Positions 62,096-64,000 of a stretch of DNA of 64,000 bases are shown here, piece by piece (the stretch's first letter is position 1; every line of letters begins with the position of its first letter). Under the pieces are notes generated by a model that saw only the letters and a list, made by a program, of their open reading frames with translations, ran no database searches and had not been told where the DNA came from. A program made the translations under genes and the position numbers. This DNA is from Candidatus Poribacteria bacterium (GTDB lineage: Bacteria > Poribacteria > WGA-4E > WGA-3G), in contig JAAXGN010000051.1 of NCBI GenBank assembly GCA_012267415.1, forward strand, positions 1 to 64,000, read 5' to 3'.

Positions 62096-64000
62096 ATGTC
62101 GTTTACAATTCGTAAAATTTTCAGTACTGTTTTACTCACCGTTTGTATAGTTTTCGGTGTAGAACATCTAAGTTTTGGACAGCAAGGCAGCCTTTCAACT
62201 CAAGGCACTACCTCAATTGGTGAACGTACACCACAGGTGCGCGATGCAATTGTTATGGCAACAGGCAGAAATGCTGCAGATATTTACGCAATCCATCTCA
62301 GAAAAATTACAAGTCTTGATCTAAGTGGTCAGTCAATCACATCCCTTAAATCCGGTGATTTTTCCGGTCTCACTGCACTCACACACCTCAATCTGGAGGA
62401 CAACGAACTAAACAGTCTACCCGCAGGTATCTTTACAGATCTGATGGCATTGGAGACATTAAGATTGGATAGAAACAGAATTGAGCCTTTACCGATTACC
62501 ATATCACTCCAAAAAGTTGCGGAAAGCCAGTTCAAAGTGGTGGTCCAGACAGGAGCATTATTTGATATTGTCGTCCCGATAAACGTTACCAGTGGAAAAA
62601 TCAGTGACGGTGCGACGCAGGTTATTATACCGAAAGGTAGTGTTGAAAGTCGGATTTTCACGGTATCCCGTTTGCCGAACACGCGAGCTGCCGTCACTGT
62701 GGAAATCGGGACGTTGCCAGAGTGCCCAGTGGGATACTCCGGTTGTGTCCTTACATCATCAGAAGTGATCCCGTTGGAACTGATGAAGAAAATCAACACA
62801 GCACCAATGTTCAAGGAAGGTTGGCTTACCACCCGTGTTGTGATGGATAGAAATTTTGTCGGTGCATCCCTCGGGAAACCTATTACGGCTATAGATGTAG
62901 ATGGAGACCCATTGACGTACACCCTGAGTGGGATTGATGCTCAGGCCTTTACACTGGACAGTGAAGGGTACTTGAAAACCAGAACCCTACTCGACAGCAC
63001 ACATAAGAGCATTTACACTGTGAGAGTTACCGCTTCCGACGATATTGATACGGACGTTATTACTGTCGTTATTACTTTAGCGGATGCTAACAATCCCTTC
63101 AAGTTTCCTAATTTTATCCCGGTCCTTGAACGTACACCACAGGTACGTGATGCCATCGTTTCTGCGTTATCGGATATTCGTGATGCCGATGATGTGACTT
63201 TAGCACACCTCGCCACAATTAGAAGTCTTAATCTACGTGGCAGAGGCATTTCAGAACTAAAATTGGGTGATTTTTCTGGTCTCGTCGCGCTCACAGATCT
63301 TAACCTACACGGTAACTATCTATCAACTCTTCCCGATGGTATTTTTAATGAATTACCTGCACTAAGAACGTTACGTCTCGGCCGTAATGTGACTGATCAG
63401 ATGATTTTGCCTGTCCAACTCCTACAGGTAGGTGATGATCAGTACAAGGCTGTTGTGCCAACGGGTGCCGCGTTTGATATGGTCTTACCGGTGAGCGTCA
63501 CAAACGGTATTATCAGTGATGGCCCATCACCGCTTATGATTTCGCAAGGTAGCAGGGAAAGTGACATATTCAGTGTTGCGTGTCCACTCGGCAGACCGAT
63601 ATCCCCCAGCGTTTCGCTCAACATTCTGCCAAAGCGACCGAGAAATCATTATGGGTACATATTCGCCCAATCTACTGTCTATAACCGCACACCACAAGTG
63701 ACAAAAGCAATTACAGACGCAGTTCCAGGGATAACTGACCCGCGTTATGTAACGGATCTGCACCTTGTGACAATTTCAAACCTATCTCTGAATTACGGCA
63801 CAATCACATCGCTCAAAACGGGTGATTTCGCTGGATTGTTTGCACTAAAGACTCTCTCTTTGAATGACAATAAACTATCAAGTTTACCAGATAATATTTT
63901 TGATGGATTAATGTCTCTGACACATCTTGACCTATCTGGGAACGAATTCACGGACTTTTCTCCCAAAACTTTTGAGAAATTGCCATATCTCAATTCTCTG
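62096..64000 (+). CDS. Secreted LRR/cadherin surface protein, N-terminal part (runs off the window)
   Basis: 635 codons open to the right edge. AAAGGAG at 62084-62090 precedes the ATG. Signal peptide about 1-29 (SFG-QQ). Repeating plan as in the giant gene at 21617: helical cap (ERTPQVRDAIVMATGRNAAD), LRRs (LTALTHLNLEDNELNSLPAG), a beta module (ISLQKVAESQFKVVVQTGAL, SVESRIFTVSR), a cadherin-like domain (about 245-335: AIDVDGDPLTYTLSG), then cap and LRRs again (about 345-440), another beta module, and a third cap and LRR block. Diverged well beyond the internal copies of the giant gene. It lies behind a predicted sigma-54 promoter and enhancer sites, so expression may answer to the adjacent two-component system. 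Confidence 0.85.
   Translation, partial: MSFTIRKIFSTVLLTVCIVFGVEHLSFGQQGSLSTQGTTSIGERTPQVRDAIVMATGRNAADIYAIHLRKITSLDLSGQSITSLKSGDFSGLTALTHLNLEDNELNSLPAGIFTDLMALETLRLDRNRIEPLPITISLQKVAESQFKVVVQTGALFDIVVPINVTSGKISDGATQVIIPKGSVESRIFTVSRLPNTRAAVTVEIGTLPECPVGYSGCVLTSSEVIPLELMKKINTAPMFKEGWLTTRVVMDRNFVGASLGKPITAIDVDGDPLTYTLSGIDAQAFTLDSEGYLKTRTLLDSTHKSIYTVRVTASDDIDTDVITVVITLADANNPFKFPNFIPVLERTPQVRDAIVSALSDIRDADDVTLAHLATIRSLNLRGRGISELKLGDFSGLVALTDLNLHGNYLSTLPDGIFNELPALRTLRLGRNVTDQMILPVQLLQVGDDQYKAVVPTGAAFDMVLPVSVTNGIISDGPSPLMISQGSRESDIFSVACPLGRPISPSVSLNILPKRPRNHYGYIFAQSTVYNRTPQVTKAITDAVPGITDPRYVTDLHLVTISNLSLNYGTITSLKTGDFAGLFALKTLSLNDNKLSSLPDNIFDGLMSLTHLDLSGNEFTDFSPKTFEKLPYLNSL

Overview
The window reads like a chromosomal segment of a Candidatus Poribacteria-type bacterium (or a close relative in the PVC/FCB neighbourhood). 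This is inference from protein style. There are very large secreted proteins made of leucine-rich repeats (LRRs), cadherin-like and beta-sandwich modules, cohesin and dockerin modules, and a shared C-terminal domain with the motif NPFNPETWIPYQL ending in ATRKMLIRK. There is also a ceramidase-like gene and a great many small palindromic repeats and MITE-like elements. GC content is moderate to low. No rRNA or tRNA was seen.

Layout. 1-6.7 kb: the end of an rqcH-like gene, a UvrD/AddA-like helicase-nuclease, a PotA/MalK-type ABC ATPase and selA, the last three on the minus strand. 7.0-10.2 kb: a rhodanese-MoeB/ThiF fusion whose reading frame crosses an in-frame TGA followed by a SECIS-like hairpin (a probable selenoprotein, near selA), then gene debris and an RNA-ligase-like nucleotidyltransferase. 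10.3-15.3 kb: potB/potC-like permeases split by a MITE, a lipoprotein, alr and an ABC-2-type ATPase. 15.3-21.3 kb: two tandem paralogues of about 990 residues, of unknown function, with C-terminal helix-turn-helix domains. 21.6-52.2 kb: a cell-surface island with a 2959-residue LRR/cadherin protein, four cohesin-dockerin-tail proteins (one with WD40 repeats), a zincin-LRR protease, lipoproteins, an outer-membrane barrel, paired small membrane proteins and several broken tail fragments. 52.5-56.6 kb: ceramidase-like, HpcH/HpaI aldolase, cobalamin adenosyltransferase, ComEA-like and 5-formyl-THF cyclo-ligase genes. 56.7-64 kb: a three-PAS histidine kinase, a sigma-54-dependent response regulator, three 17-bp enhancer-like sites, a -24/-12 promoter, and the start of another LRR/cadherin surface protein.

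How the parts fit. SelA charges tRNA-Sec, which the MoeB-like protein would need; selB and selC are not in the window. The kinase, the activator, the three enhancer-like sites and the sigma-54 promoter form a plausible local circuit controlling the last surface protein. The surface proteins carry both cohesin and dockerin modules, so they could assemble with one another; the common tail is probably a sorting or anchoring signal.

Reading problems. Five single-base frame breaks (near 9145, 52034, 58712, 60300 and 60673), at least four at or beside short homopolymers, interrupt otherwise well-conserved genes. They are either assembly errors or real decay, and I annotate across them. Intergenic space is dominated by repeat families, including a MITE that inserts at the central TA of another palindromic repeat.
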